From Aeoliella mucimassa (GTDB lineage Bacteria; Planctomycetota; Planctomycetia; Pirellulales; Lacipirellulaceae), in contig NZ_CP036278.1 in NCBI RefSeq assembly GCF_007748035.1, forward strand, positions 3,286,001-3,350,000: DNA of 64,000 nt, in the 5' to 3' direction. Within the stretch, counting starts at the first letter, position 1. Each line of letters opens with the position of its first letter. This document shows, in pieces, positions 37,641-51,133 of the stretch. The notes under the pieces were generated by a model. That model saw nothing but the letters and a program-made list of their open reading frames with translations. It had not been told where the DNA came from and ran no database searches. A program made the position numbers and the translations under genes.

Positions 37641-39004
37641 CCAACGGGGCTACACCGTTCAGCGGGAAGCATCACGGTAAAGGTAGTACCATGAGACCCC
37701 GACTCGAAGTCGATGGTCCCGTAATGTTGCCTGACGATCTTTTCACAGATCGCAAGTCCCATGCCAGTTCCAGTGCTCCGGGTGGTGAAATACGGATCAA
37801 ATATCTTCGACTGCAGATTCTTGGGAATACCTGCCCCACTGTCAGCGACTCTCAAGGCCACGGAATCATTAAAACTCTCCACGGTAACTTCCAGCGTGCC
37901 GCCGGCTGGCATGGCCGCCAGGGCGTTGAGCATCAGGTTCAACAGCACCTGTTCCATGCGGATTCCGTCGAGACGCACCTCGGGAAGTGGCTCGTCTGGC
38001 AGTTGGCTACTTAGCTGCACTCTTTGCTTCTCCGCCTGTGGTTTTACCAGGCGAATGACCTTCTGGATCAGCGACTTGAGATCGACCAGTTGGAGCTCGA
38101 GTTTGTCTACCGAGGCAAAGTCGCGGAAGTTTTCGAGAACCCTCGTGATTCGATGGGTCTCCTCCGCAAGCACGTCCAAGGCGGCCCGAGTGTCGGGCGA
38201 GGGATTCTCTTCCTGCATCCCCTCTCGCAGTAATTGCACATGAAGTGCCAGGGCACTTAGCGGGTTCTTGATTTCGTGCTGCAAACCAGCCGCCAGCGAT
38301 CCCAAGCTCATGTAACGTTCCATGCGTCGCAATCGCTGTTCAATGAGTACTTTCTCGGTCACATCCCGCACATGAACTACCGACCCGATCAGGCGTTGAA
38401 GGTGATCACGCAACAACGTGCACCCTGCTCTCAGGGTTCTTGGGTGCCCGTCGTATTCCATCACGTAATCTATATCACGGATACTGGCGTGTGTGCTCAG
38501 GACTTCCTGACAAATGTTCGTCAGTGTTTGGTGCGAATTCGGAAAGTGCTTGGGGCCGTCACCCTGCTCCTCTTGCTCGGGCCACAATAGCGACTCAGCG
38601 CAGGGGTTGAAACTCAATATCTCCGCATTTTGATCGGTCGTGATAATACCGAGGTCTAAGCTGGCAAGAATGTCGGTAGCCAATACTTTGGTAACTCTTA
38701 AAGAACTCTCGCTACTCAAATAGGCGCGTACCAACAGGACAACCGCACCACTCAACACGACGGTGTTAAGGATCAGCAGCAGGGCTAGTTGCGACTGAAA
38801 CCGCAAATTTCCTGCCAACTCCGTCGCTTCTGGCAAGTCACTTGCAGGTAGATGGTGTGAGAGTTCCTTCAGGATTTGTATTTCCCGAGAGAAATCCACC
38901 AAGATCCAGGCCGTAACTAACAACGCAGTCAGGCTGAAAAGTGCGAGTCCTGCGATTGCCCACCTTGGACCTATCCCTTGCGGAGACTGATTTTCATGAA
39001 ACAT
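37637..39004 (-). CDS. Membrane sensor histidine kinase (NtrB/ZraS type)
   Basis: The ATG at 39004 is chosen because it places the first membrane helix soon after the start (WAIAGLALFSLTALLVTAWIL); the frame is open to an ATG at 39079 and no ribosome site decides the matter. The product is about 455 residues: two membrane helices bracketing a ~45-residue periplasmic loop, a PAS domain (LGIITTDQNAEILSFNP), a His box (AAGLQHEIKNPLSAL), N-box (LLNLMLNALAAM), G1 (DSGAGIP), F box (DPYFTTRSTG) and G2 (GTGMGLAI). All kinase motifs are intact. It is paired with the sigma-54 activator encoded next. The short periplasmic loop suits sensing of an ion or envelope state; the signal is unknown. Confidence 0.9.
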   Translation of the reverse strand: MFHENQSPQGIGPRWAIAGLALFSLTALLVTAWILVDFSREIQILKELSHHLPASDLPEATELAGNLRFQSQLALLLILNTVVLSGAVVLLVRAYLSSESSLRVTKVLATDILASLDLGIITTDQNAEILSFNPCAESLLWPEQEEQGDGPKHFPNSHQTLTNICQEVLSTHASIRDIDYVMEYDGHPRTLRAGCTLLRDHLQRLIGSVVHVRDVTEKVLIEQRLRRMERYMSLGSLAAGLQHEIKNPLSALALHVQLLREGMQEENPSPDTRAALDVLAEETHRITRVLENFRDFASVDKLELQLVDLKSLIQKVIRLVKPQAEKQRVQLSSQLPDEPLPEVRLDGIRMEQVLLNLMLNALAAMPAGGTLEVTVESFNDSVALRVADSGAGIPKNLQSKIFDPYFTTRSTGTGMGLAICEKIVRQHYGTIDFESGSHGTTFTVMLPAERCSPVG

Positions 39005-39079
39005 GGCCGTGATTCTTACTTGCTTCCGCGTGCAATTCATTGCAGACCGGGTGCAGTGAGTTGCATGAAATTGTCCCAA

Positions 39080-39383
39080 AACCCTAAAGCTACACCGGAG
39101 GATAGGTAATCTGTACCCATTCCCCGACTTGAAGAGCGCCGACTAACTCAACGCAATCAGGCCGTCCGATAGTGCAGTTGTAATTGTAACTACTGTACCC
39201 CACCACCCGGATCGGCTTTCTCTGGCAGCTGCTTGGCCTGCCGGAGGCCCTGACGACTATCGGACCCCACGCTCGCCCCGCGATGGCTCCCCCATAGGGA
39301 GCCCCGCAAACTCCCCCCCACCTATCCCACCTCCCACCCAGGCGATCCAGCCTTTGAGCAAGGCAATAAAGAGAACATCCGAT
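39080..39383. other. Divergent promoter region between sensor kinase and tripartite pump
   Basis: About 300 bp with no gene. It contains a perfect 7-bp hairpin (GGCTCCC 39285-39291, GGGAGCC 39297-39303) followed by C-rich DNA, ~80 bp before the adaptor start; it could lie in the pump mRNA leader. No convincing sigma-70 or sigma-54 promoter was identified. Confidence 0.4.
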
Positions 39384-40481
39384 ATGAGAACCCCCCGATC
39401 CATTGTCGCTTTTGTTGCGGCCACCTGCTTTATCGTGAGTGGTTGTGAGAAACCAGAAGCGGAAGAGCATCACGAAGAACATCACCGCATCATTGTCACC
39501 AGCCCCAAAGTTGAGGACGTGACAACCACCCAGCTTTACGTCTGTCAAATTCACTCGTGTCGCCATATTGAGGTGTGCGCGTTGGATGGTGGTTACCTTG
39601 AGAAGATTCCTGTGAACGAAGGCCAGTCGGTGAATCAGGGAGACTTGATGTTCAAGATCCTTCCTACCATCTACAAGGCCAAACTCGACTCGGAACTCGC
39701 CGAGGCCGATCTCGCCCGTATTGAGTACGAGAACACCAAGAAGCTATTCGAGGACAAAGTTGTTTCCGACAAGGAAGTAGCACTCGCAAAAGCCAAGCTC
39801 GATAAAGCGTTGGCCAATGCCCAGCTGGCCCAAGCGGAACTCGACTTCACCGACGTCCGAGCTCCATTCCCTGGCATCATCGACCGCTTGCACCACCAAC
39901 AGGGCAGCCTGATCGAAGATGGTGACATGCTAACTACGCTGTCCGATAACAGCACAATGTGGGTGTACTTCAATGTGCCTGAAGCACGGTACCTGGAGTA
40001 CAAGACCGCCACCAAAGAGAACGCAGGCGACCTGCACATCGAGTTGATGCTGGCCAATGGCAAGCAATTCAACCAGCATGGAAAAATCGGTGCTATCGAA
40101 GCCGACTTCAATAACGAAACCGGTAACATCGCCTTCCGGGCCGACTTCCCCAACCCCGAAGGCCTGCTGCGGCACGGACAAACGGGCACCGTGGTCATCA
40201 AGCAGGTGGAAGAAAACGCGGTGGTTATTCCGCAACGTGCCACGTTTGAGATTCTGGCCAAGCGATATGTATTCGTTGTGGAAGACGACAACATCGTGCA
40301 CCAGCATGAGATCAAAGTTGAACACGAAATGGAGGATATTTTCGTCATCGACAGCACACTGAAAGCAAGCGACAAGATTGTGCTTGAAGGGATTCGACAG
40401 ATTCGCGACGGCGATGAAGTGGAATACGAATTCAGTGAGCCAGAAGTGGTTCTCGCCAACCTGAAATACAGAGCGGAGTAG
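39384..40481 (+). CDS. RND efflux adaptor lipoprotein (AcrA/MexA family)
   Basis: The product is 365 residues from ATG 39384, with a lipobox FIVSGC (Cys21) followed by a His/Glu run (EEHHEEHHR). Lipoyl half (GGYLEKIPVNEGQSV), short helical hairpin (~95-140), second lipoyl half (VRAPFPGIIDRLHHQQGSLI), beta-barrel and membrane-proximal domains follow in AcrA order. The sequence NSTMWVYFNVPEARYLEY is typical of the family. It is first in a three-gene operon, with 11 bp to the pump gene. The ribosome site is weak (AAGAGAA). An in-frame ATG at 39354 would give a 10-residue extension before the signal sequence and is less likely. Confidence 0.9.
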   Translation: MRTPRSIVAFVAATCFIVSGCEKPEAEEHHEEHHRIIVTSPKVEDVTTTQLYVCQIHSCRHIEVCALDGGYLEKIPVNEGQSVNQGDLMFKILPTIYKAKLDSELAEADLARIEYENTKKLFEDKVVSDKEVALAKAKLDKALANAQLAQAELDFTDVRAPFPGIIDRLHHQQGSLIEDGDMLTTLSDNSTMWVYFNVPEARYLEYKTATKENAGDLHIELMLANGKQFNQHGKIGAIEADFNNETGNIAFRADFPNPEGLLRHGQTGTVVIKQVEENAVVIPQRATFEILAKRYVFVVEDDNIVHQHEIKVEHEMEDIFVIDSTLKASDKIVLEGIRQIRDGDEVEYEFSEPEVVLANLKYRAE

Positions 40482-40492
40482 GGACCACAAGA

Positions 40493-43783
<3,291 letters not shown>

Positions 43784-45369
43784 ACGACTGGTTGTTTCGG
43801 CAACGGTCGTCACTGGCATCCTGTTAGCAATTCCAGGTTGTGGTATTCCCCAATACTGTTGTGCCGAACGAGGACCGGCTGTGCCCGACTCGTTCAACGG
43901 CATGGCGAACGATGAAAATTCGGCTCAACTCGGTTACCGCGAGTTCTTCGAAGATCCCATGCTTACCGGCTTGATCGACGATGCACTCGTAGGTAACCAA
44001 GAGCTGAAAATCATGCGGCAGGAAATCCGCATCGCCGCGCTCGAAGTACAAGCTCGTCGCGGTGAGTACCTGCCGTTTGTCTCGCTCGGAGCGTTCGCTG
44101 GTCTCGACAAAGCCAGCCGCTTCACTCGCGAAGGGGCGGTCGAGGATCAATTGCAAGTCGCTCCTGGCAAGGGATTCCCAGACCCACTCCCCAACTTCAT
44201 GCTCGCCGCGGATGTATCGTGGGAAATCGACATCTGGAAGAAACTGCGTAACGCGAAAAACGCTGCCGCCTATCGCTACCTTGGCACACGCGAAGGGCAA
44301 ACCTACGTGGTCACCCGACTCGTAGCCGAAGTTGCCGAGAACTATTACGAGCTCATGGCGCTCGACAACCGCCTGGAAACCCTGGAGCAAACCATTGCCA
44401 TCCAGGAGCAAAGCCTGAAGATGACCAAGGACCTCAAGGATGCAGGTCGCGCTACCGAGCTTGCCGTGCAGCGTTTCCAGGCCGAAGTTCAGAAGAACCA
44501 AAGCGAACGCACAATCATTCGGCAGGATATCCTGGAAGTCGAAAACCGCTTGAACTTCTTGCTTGGTCGTTATCCTCAAACCATCAATCGGTTGTCGGCT
44601 GATTACATTGATTTGACCGCTCAACGTTTGAATGTCGGGGTACCGTCGCAGTTGATGCTCAATCGCCCCGACATCCGTCAGGCCGAACGCGAACTCGCTG
44701 CTGCTGGGCTCGACATCAAAGTCGCTCGGGCGCGGTTCTATCCTTCGCTTACGCTCACCGCCGGTGTTGGTTACGAAGCGTTTAACACCGAGTATCTGTT
44801 CCGCAGCCCCGAGTCGCTCATCTACGGTGCGGCCGGCGAGCTCGTTGCTCCGCTCATCAACAAGAAGGCGATCAAAGCAGCTTACAGCACTGCGAACGCC
44901 AAGCAGATTCAAGCGGTTTACAACTACCAACAAACCGTGCTGAATGCTTACACCGAAGTGCTCAACCGCATCTCGAAGGTCGAGAACTACGGGCAGAGCA
45001 TCGAAGTCAAGAAGCAACAGCTCGCTTCGCTGGAATCCTCGGTCGACAATGCGACCAAACTGTTCCAGAACGCTCGTGCGGAATACATGGAAGTGTTGCT
45101 CGCTCAGCGTGACATGATGGAAGCCAAGATGGACTTGATCGAAACCAAGCAGCAGCAACTCACCGCGGTGGTGAACGCCTACCAGGCGCTCGGCGGCGGT
45201 GCTCGTGCTGGGTTCGATCTGCTGAACTTCCCCGAGGAACTCACCCCGGTGCGAATGCCGAGTCCTCCGGAAGAAGAAGCACCGATGGAAGCCCCCGAAG
45301 GAACGTTGTAGTCCTCGCGGAACGATTACACTCGAAGCCTTGATTCGTTTGTCTCCTTCGAATGGGATG

Positions 45370-45415
45370 GGCCCCCACTTCGGCTGAATAAGCCAAGTGG
45401 GGGCCTTATTTATTT
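45370..45415 (+). terminator. Rho-independent terminator of the tripartite pump operon
   Basis: GGCCCCCACTT (45370-45380) pairs with AAGTGGGGGCC (45395-45405), extended inside by GGCT/AGCC (45382-45385 and 45391-45394) around a GAATA loop, and is followed by TTATTTATTT. It lies ~60 bp after the last operon gene. Confidence 0.93.
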
Positions 45416-45526
45416 GTCCCTCTCTTCGCGCGCAGCCTCTCCGTCCCCCGAGCGACGTACTCGGAGCGGACCCCCTCTAGCGAGCGGGTTCTGTCAGTCA
45501 CGATTCGCTGCTTCGACGCGCCGATG

Positions 45527-45751
45527 AATAGATTCCCAATTTTCCCATCGATGGGTAAATTGAATCAGGACACACTCTATAAAACCAGCGGTTTCTGCGA
45601 TCGAATAGATTCCCATTTCCAAAAACGCATCCGATGGGAATCTATTTTCTCGCTGCATAGCGATCGTAAGTCTTTTCCAGTAAACAGCTTACATTCACAC
45701 CTCCGTTCAAAATGCCCAGAATAGATTCCCACCGGTGGGAATCTATTCTGG
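45527..45751. repeat. Cluster of palindromic repeats built on AATAGATTCCCA
   Basis: AATAGATTCCCA occurs at 45527-45538, 45604-45615 and 45720-45731; its complement TGGGAATCTATT occurs at 45635-45646 and 45736-45747. The third unit is a perfect 36-bp palindrome (45716-45751, arms CCAGAATAGATTCCCACC and complement). The second is a 13-bp stem with a 17-nt loop (45604-45646). The first is an imperfect dyad centred on CCCATCGATGGG (45544-45555). They lie in a 760-bp gene-free gap (45312-46073) after an operon terminator. No transposase or coding function is attached. Confidence 0.85.
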
Positions 45752-46073
45752 AAGGGTCGACGATCAGGGAATTCATGGGTTTTCGAGTCCTAGCTTGCCT
45801 ATCTTGTTTATATACATTTGACCATATATGCCGGCCATTTCCCATCGAAAACTTGCCACGCGGCCCAAACGCTAGCGATGGCACATCCGCAGCACGAGCT
45901 GCAATGAGTGTCCTGCGATTTTGCAACCAGCGATCCTGTTTACGATGTTGGCGACGCCCGCCTAAAATGGGCTCCGCCTCATGGCGCTCATCCACCATTC
46001 CCCGCTCGCGATCCCTCGCTCGCCGACGCCAGCTATTCCGGCGTCGCCTGACCATCGCATCGGAGTTGCCCTC

Positions 46074-48218
46074 ATGCCGCACACCTCGCGACTTGCCACG
46101 TTTCTACTCCTAGCCTTGGCTGCCGGATTACTCTGGCCGGCCACCAACCAGGCCCAGCTTATCGACCGACAAGCCTTGGTGAGTCGCCATCGCGTGAAGC
46201 TTACGCAGGCCGAGCCCCGGTCGCCGCTGCAGGTTGGCAATGGCGAGTTCGCGTTCGCGATGGATATCACCGGGCTGCAGACGTTCCCTGGCACCCAACC
46301 TAGCGATCCCCCGCTCGGGACCATGTCGCAGTGGAGTTGGCATTCGTTTTCCGAAAGCAAACGATTCGACTACGCCCAGACACTCCGCAACTACGAGGTC
46401 GAGGGCCGCCAGGTAAGCTACGCTACGGATCGCACCAGTGACGCGGGCGAGGCGTTTCGCGCGAATCCCCATCGCTTTAATCTGGCTCGCATCGCCTTGA
46501 AGCTGCAAGACCAGAGCGGGCGAGAAGCCGAGGTCACCGACCTCACGCAGGTCGACCAGCAACTCGATCTGTGGACTGGCGAGGTCACGAGCCGATTTCA
46601 GTTCGATGGAGAGCCGGTGGAGGTTCGCACGACGGTCGCCCCCACGAGCGATACACTCGCCTTCACGATTAATTCGCCGCTAGTGCGCGATGGCCGGCTG
46701 CAGGTCGCCCTCGCATTTGCCTATCCCGCTGGTGTATGGGGTCCCCCGGTCGATGCCGAGAGCGCCGACGAACAAGCTTCCACTCGGCACACCACCGAGT
46801 GCACTCCCCTGCCCCACGGCGGTTACTTTTGCCGCACGCTCGATGGCACGCAGTACGGAGTGCAAGTCGCCAGCAATGGAACGCTAACCACCACCGACCA
46901 GTCGCATCGCTTCACGATCTCTCATCAATCAGCGGACCAACTCGAAGTGGTAGTTGCGTTTCACTCCGCCCCGGTCGAGCCGATTCAACTTGCCGACTTT
47001 GCCACGATCCAAGAATCAGCGTCCGATTACTGGCAGCAGTTCTGGAACACCGGCGGGGCGATCGATCTCTCCGGCAGCACCGACCCGCGATGGCGCGAAC
47101 TCGAGCGGCGCATCGTGCTCTCGCAGTACCTGACGGCCATCCAGTGCAGCGGCTCGATGCCGCCGCAGGAAACCGGCCTCTTATGCAATAGCTGGTACGG
47201 CAAGGCCCACCTGGAGATGCATTGGTGGCACGCGGCCCACTTTGCCCAGTGGGGACGCGTGGAGTTGCTCGAACGGAGCCTCGGCTGGTACGAGCAAATC
47301 TTGCCCGCCGCCCGACGTATTGCCGAGCGGCAAGGGTACGCTGGGTTTCGCTGGCCCAAGATGACCGGTCCCGCCGGCATCAGCAGCCCCAGCGACGTCG
47401 GCGAACTGTTGATCTGGCAACAGCCGCACCCGATCTACTTCGCCGAACTATGCTACCGCGCAAATCCTACGCCTGAAACGCTCGCTCGCTATCGCGAGAT
47501 CGTGGAGCAGACCGCCGAGTTCATGGCCGACTATGCGGTATTCGACGAGTCGCAGCACTGCTACGCGCTCGGGCCGGTATTGATCCCCGCGCAAGAGTGC
47601 TACGAAGGTCGCAGTAAGCCGGGCGTGACCAATCCGACGTTTGAACTCGCCTACTGGCGATGGGCCCTTCGCACGGCCAACCACTGGCGCGAGCGTTTGG
47701 GCGAGCCCCCGAACCAACAGTGGGAGCAGGTCGCCAGCCAACTCGCTCGGCCAACGGTTCGCAACGGGTGCTACACCGCGATTGGCAACGAGCCGTGGCT
47801 TCGACGCCGCGATCATCCCTCGATGCTGGCCGCCATGGGAGTGCTGCCCAACGACGGGTGGCTCGAGCCTTTCATCATGAAGCAGACGATGTTCGACGTG
47901 GAGTCGGATTGGGATTGGGACACCACCTGGGGCTGGGACTACCCCATGATGGCGATGACCGCCGCCCGGGTTGGCGAGCCAGCCAAGGCGATCGACTACC
48001 TGCTGATGGAGACCTCGAAAAACAAGTACCTTGCCAACGGTCACTGCTGGCAAGCGAATCGATTGCCAGCCTACTTACCGGCCAACGGAGGTCTACTCAG
48101 TGCGACCGCCATGATGGCCGCCGGCTGGGACCAAGCCCCGAAAGCCAACGACGCTCCTGGATTCCCACACGACGGAGGGTGGAAGGTTCGCCACGATGGC
48201 TTGGAACGCATGCCGTGA
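46074..48218 (+). CDS. Secreted six-hairpin glycosidase-like protein (GH65/GH95-like)
   Basis: The ATG at 46074 opens a signal peptide (MPHTSRLATFLLLALAAGLLWPATNQAQ); an in-frame extension to 45981 has no support. The product is 714 residues. The N-terminal beta domain (~30-330, with SPLQVGNGEFAFAMDITGLQT) precedes an (alpha/alpha)6 barrel (~340-700) with CNSWYGKAHLEMHWWHAAHFAQWGR, a run typical of uncharacterised GH65/GH95-like enzymes; the acidic residues there or in WDTTWGWDYPMMA could be catalytic, but I cannot assign them. It converges on the double sulfatase 37 bp away. A role in glycan breakdown is likely; the substrate is unknown. Confidence 0.7.
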   Translation: MPHTSRLATFLLLALAAGLLWPATNQAQLIDRQALVSRHRVKLTQAEPRSPLQVGNGEFAFAMDITGLQTFPGTQPSDPPLGTMSQWSWHSFSESKRFDYAQTLRNYEVEGRQVSYATDRTSDAGEAFRANPHRFNLARIALKLQDQSGREAEVTDLTQVDQQLDLWTGEVTSRFQFDGEPVEVRTTVAPTSDTLAFTINSPLVRDGRLQVALAFAYPAGVWGPPVDAESADEQASTRHTTECTPLPHGGYFCRTLDGTQYGVQVASNGTLTTTDQSHRFTISHQSADQLEVVVAFHSAPVEPIQLADFATIQESASDYWQQFWNTGGAIDLSGSTDPRWRELERRIVLSQYLTAIQCSGSMPPQETGLLCNSWYGKAHLEMHWWHAAHFAQWGRVELLERSLGWYEQILPAARRIAERQGYAGFRWPKMTGPAGISSPSDVGELLIWQQPHPIYFAELCYRANPTPETLARYREIVEQTAEFMADYAVFDESQHCYALGPVLIPAQECYEGRSKPGVTNPTFELAYWRWALRTANHWRERLGEPPNQQWEQVASQLARPTVRNGCYTAIGNEPWLRRRDHPSMLAAMGVLPNDGWLEPFIMKQTMFDVESDWDWDTTWGWDYPMMAMTAARVGEPAKAIDYLLMETSKNKYLANGHCWQANRLPAYLPANGGLLSATAMMAAGWDQAPKANDAPGFPHDGGWKVRHDGLERMP

Positions 48219-48255
48219 TGGAATCGCAGCTTATCGACTGAGCTGTCGTATTGGG

Positions 48256-51012
48256 TCAACTCGATTCAGTCGTTTCGGCCTGTTTGGCGTTTGACTTCGC
48301 ATTGCTAGCCGGGGGAACTCCAATCGCGTCTTCGGGCAGTCCGCGGTTCCAGTTTAGCACGTTGCGTTTTAGGCGTTCCGTGACCCGTGGGTTTCGGGAC
48401 GACACGTCTTTTGTCTCGCTGGGATCGCGTTTCAGATTGAACAACTGTGTGTTGGAGCCATCGATATTCGTCACCAGCTTCCATTGGTTTTCGCGAACCG
48501 CCAAGTCGGGATTCGGATCGTTCTTCGGGCCTGGACGATCGGGCGGGCGACGCCAAAAGAGTGGCCCACTGCGTTGAGCGTCCGACATGCCCAGCAGCAC
48601 AGCCAGCAGATCTTCGCCGTCGCATTGGTAGCTCTCCGGCGGATTCAGGTGTCCCAACGTGGTGAGCGAAGCAACCAGGTCGACCGACGAGACGATCGTC
48701 GTCTCGTTCGTAGTGCCGGCGGCCTCGGGCTGCACCAGTCCTGGCCCCCACACGATCAATGGACTGCGAATGCCCCCTTCGTACAGCGAGCCTTTGGCTC
48801 CACGAAGCGGCTCGCTGGTGCCGGCTCCCGGTTCGGGACCGTTGTCGCTGGCTAGCACGATAATGGTGTTGTCGCGAAGCTTGGGATCGTTGCGGACTCG
48901 ATCGAACAGAGGAGCGAGTTGCTCGTCCATGCTTTTGAGTACCGCCTGGTAAAGCTTGCGTTTGCCACCCTCGCCCCGTTGTTCGAGTGGTGGGAAGAAG
49001 GGCGAGTGGACGTCGTCGGGCCACACGTTGATATAGAATGGCTTGTCCGCAGCAACCGACTCGTCGATAAACTGCAGCGCCCGCTGAGTGAACCGCTGCG
49101 TGATGATCGAGCGGTCTTCCCATTCAATCGGACCATGCCCTAGCGTCGCGCTACCGAGGTCATGGCGGTGTGGCTCGGTGCTCTTGCCATCGTAGCAAAG
49201 CGGCAACACTCGTGGGCCAAGGCCTTCGAAATTGGTGAGCGAGGCATCGAACCCGTATTCGGTAACGAGCGGGGCCTCCGCCACATCGCGCTGCCCACCC
49301 ATGTGCCATTTGCCAAAGTGGCCAACTCGGTACCCTGCTTCGGAGAATAATCGCGGCAGCGTCACCGCTTCGGGGTCGAGCCAGTTGACGATGCCTCGCT
49401 GGTGGTTCAACTCCCGACGAGCAAGGTAAGAGGTAATACGGTGCCGCGCTGGGTAGTTGCCGGTGGTCAGCGAGGTTCGCGAAGGGGAGCAAATCGGTGC
49501 GTTCACGTAGAAGTTCGTGAATCGCAGCCCCTCTCGTGCGAGCTGATCGATGTTCTGTGTTTCCACCGCTTCTCCACCGAAGCACGACAGATCGGTCCAC
49601 CCCATGTCGTCGATGAACACCATCACCACGTTCGGCGATGGTTTGCCCTCGCGATGCAAGCGAGGCAGCCCGTACACGCGTTGTTGATCGCCCTGCTCTT
49701 CCATCCAGGTGTCAAGCAGTTGGCTCATCTTCGTTACTCGATCGGCCTGATCGCTCTCGGCAATCAAGTTGTGAGTTTCGTCGGGATCGTTCTGCAGGTC
49801 GTACAATTCTTCGCGCGGGCGCTGCAGGTAGCGATGCACGACGTCGGCCGCGTGCTGATCGTACTTGGCTTTCTTTTCCCAACTCGGCCAATAAGGCGAG
49901 TCGTTCACCACGTCGGTGACGTGCGAGCGGAACTCGAACTCCGGATGCAAGTTACGAATGTACTTGTAGCGGGCATCGCGAATACTGCGCGACGGATACA
50001 CGTTGAAATTGCCATCGCCACTGTGAGCGGTGTAGATGTAGTCGCGGTGCGAGTCGGACTTGCCTTCCAGCACTGGCACCATCGACTTGCCGTCAATCGA
50101 CTCGGGAGGCGTGCCACCCGCGGCTTCAACAATCGTCGGCAAGATATCGACCCACGACACCATGGCCGCAGTCTGCTCCCCTTGCTTGATGTGCTCAGGC
50201 CACACGGCAACCATCGGGGTGCGAATGCCATCGTCGTAGAGGTTCCACTTGCTGAAGGGCCACTGTGCACCATGGTCGCTGGTGTGCAAAAACAGTGTAT
50301 TGTCGCCGAGCTTTCGATAGGCGGTGTCGAACACAAAGCCGAGTTCATCGTCCATCGTGCGGATGGCTTGGTAATACATCCCTCGCGCGCGAGTCGTTTC
50401 GGGCGTCTCGACATGTTTGGCCGGAATCTGCACCTTATCGAGATCAATGGTGCTCGGCTTCGGCCAAGGGACGTGCGGCCAGTTCGTACCGACGAACAAA
50501 CACAGTGGTCGTTCATCCTTGCGATTCTCGAGCCATTTCATCGCTTCGCTCACCGCGACGTCGTCGTGATAGTTAAAGTGGCGAGCGATGTCGAACCCGT
50601 ATTCGGGCGTTTGATTGTAATGGCCCACTTTGCCAAACGACACGACCTGGTAGCCTAAATCGTGCAAATAGGCCGGCAGCTTCTTGATGTCGGCTCGCGG
50701 CCGGGCGTGATTGCGTTCGGCCCCGTTGCGGGCGGGCATCAAGCCAGTGAGCAGCGCCGCCCGACTGGGAGCACACGAAGGAGAGGCAACGAACGCATGC
50801 TCGAACATCATCCCCTGCTGGGCAATTCGCTCCATGTTGGGAGTCGACATATCGGGCGAACCGTACAGCGACGAGTCGGCGCGCGTATGATCGTCGGAAA
50901 GAAACACCACGATGTTTGGTGGGGGATCGGCCTGGGCTGCCGAGGCAGCAACGACCAGAGTCAATAACAGGGAACTAAAGACAAAATGCTTCCTGAGAAT
51001 ACGCTTGTGCAT
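48256..51012 (-). CDS. Double sulfatase: two S1 sulfatase domains in one secreted protein
   Basis: The product is 918 residues with a signal peptide (LLLTLVVAASAAQA). Domain 1 (~32-450) begins NIVVFLSDDHTRADSSLYG and carries the formylglycine motif SCAPSRAALLTG (Cys80). Domain 2 (~460-880) begins NVVMVFIDDMGWTDLSCFG and carries ICSPSRTSLTTG (Cys near 508) and FGKWHMGG. Both hold the metal-binding DD pair and a C-x-P-S-R motif that a formylglycine-generating enzyme would activate, so both may be active. The second domain, in its DDMG start and GKWH motif, is closer to the sulfatase at 60167 than to domain 1, arguing for fusion of two different sulfatases rather than duplication. Substrates are unknown; sulfated polysaccharides are likely. 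Confidence 0.9.
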   Translation of the reverse strand: MHKRILRKHFVFSSLLLTLVVAASAAQADPPPNIVVFLSDDHTRADSSLYGSPDMSTPNMERIAQQGMMFEHAFVASPSCAPSRAALLTGLMPARNGAERNHARPRADIKKLPAYLHDLGYQVVSFGKVGHYNQTPEYGFDIARHFNYHDDVAVSEAMKWLENRKDERPLCLFVGTNWPHVPWPKPSTIDLDKVQIPAKHVETPETTRARGMYYQAIRTMDDELGFVFDTAYRKLGDNTLFLHTSDHGAQWPFSKWNLYDDGIRTPMVAVWPEHIKQGEQTAAMVSWVDILPTIVEAAGGTPPESIDGKSMVPVLEGKSDSHRDYIYTAHSGDGNFNVYPSRSIRDARYKYIRNLHPEFEFRSHVTDVVNDSPYWPSWEKKAKYDQHAADVVHRYLQRPREELYDLQNDPDETHNLIAESDQADRVTKMSQLLDTWMEEQGDQQRVYGLPRLHREGKPSPNVVMVFIDDMGWTDLSCFGGEAVETQNIDQLAREGLRFTNFYVNAPICSPSRTSLTTGNYPARHRITSYLARRELNHQRGIVNWLDPEAVTLPRLFSEAGYRVGHFGKWHMGGQRDVAEAPLVTEYGFDASLTNFEGLGPRVLPLCYDGKSTEPHRHDLGSATLGHGPIEWEDRSIITQRFTQRALQFIDESVAADKPFYINVWPDDVHSPFFPPLEQRGEGGKRKLYQAVLKSMDEQLAPLFDRVRNDPKLRDNTIIVLASDNGPEPGAGTSEPLRGAKGSLYEGGIRSPLIVWGPGLVQPEAAGTTNETTIVSSVDLVASLTTLGHLNPPESYQCDGEDLLAVLLGMSDAQRSGPLFWRRPPDRPGPKNDPNPDLAVRENQWKLVTNIDGSNTQLFNLKRDPSETKDVSSRNPRVTERLKRNVLNWNRGLPEDAIGVPPASNAKSNAKQAETTESS

Positions 51013-51133
51013 CGTTCATCCGCCTGGGAGGCCCAACGTTTAATGCCATCAACACTACGGCAACCACGTCTGGAGCCTCTACGAGTCATTCGTTGTTTAC
51101 TCTAGCCACCGATCTGGCGGCTCTCGCTCTCTA

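Noticed and set aside
45527-45751. Possible CRISPR array from repeated 12-mers
   Set aside because: Only three irregularly spaced units, each itself palindromic, with no uniform spacers and no cas genes.
45642-46082. 146-codon minus-strand frame across the palindromic repeats
   Set aside because: It has biased Arg-rich composition, reads through the palindromes and shows no family signal.
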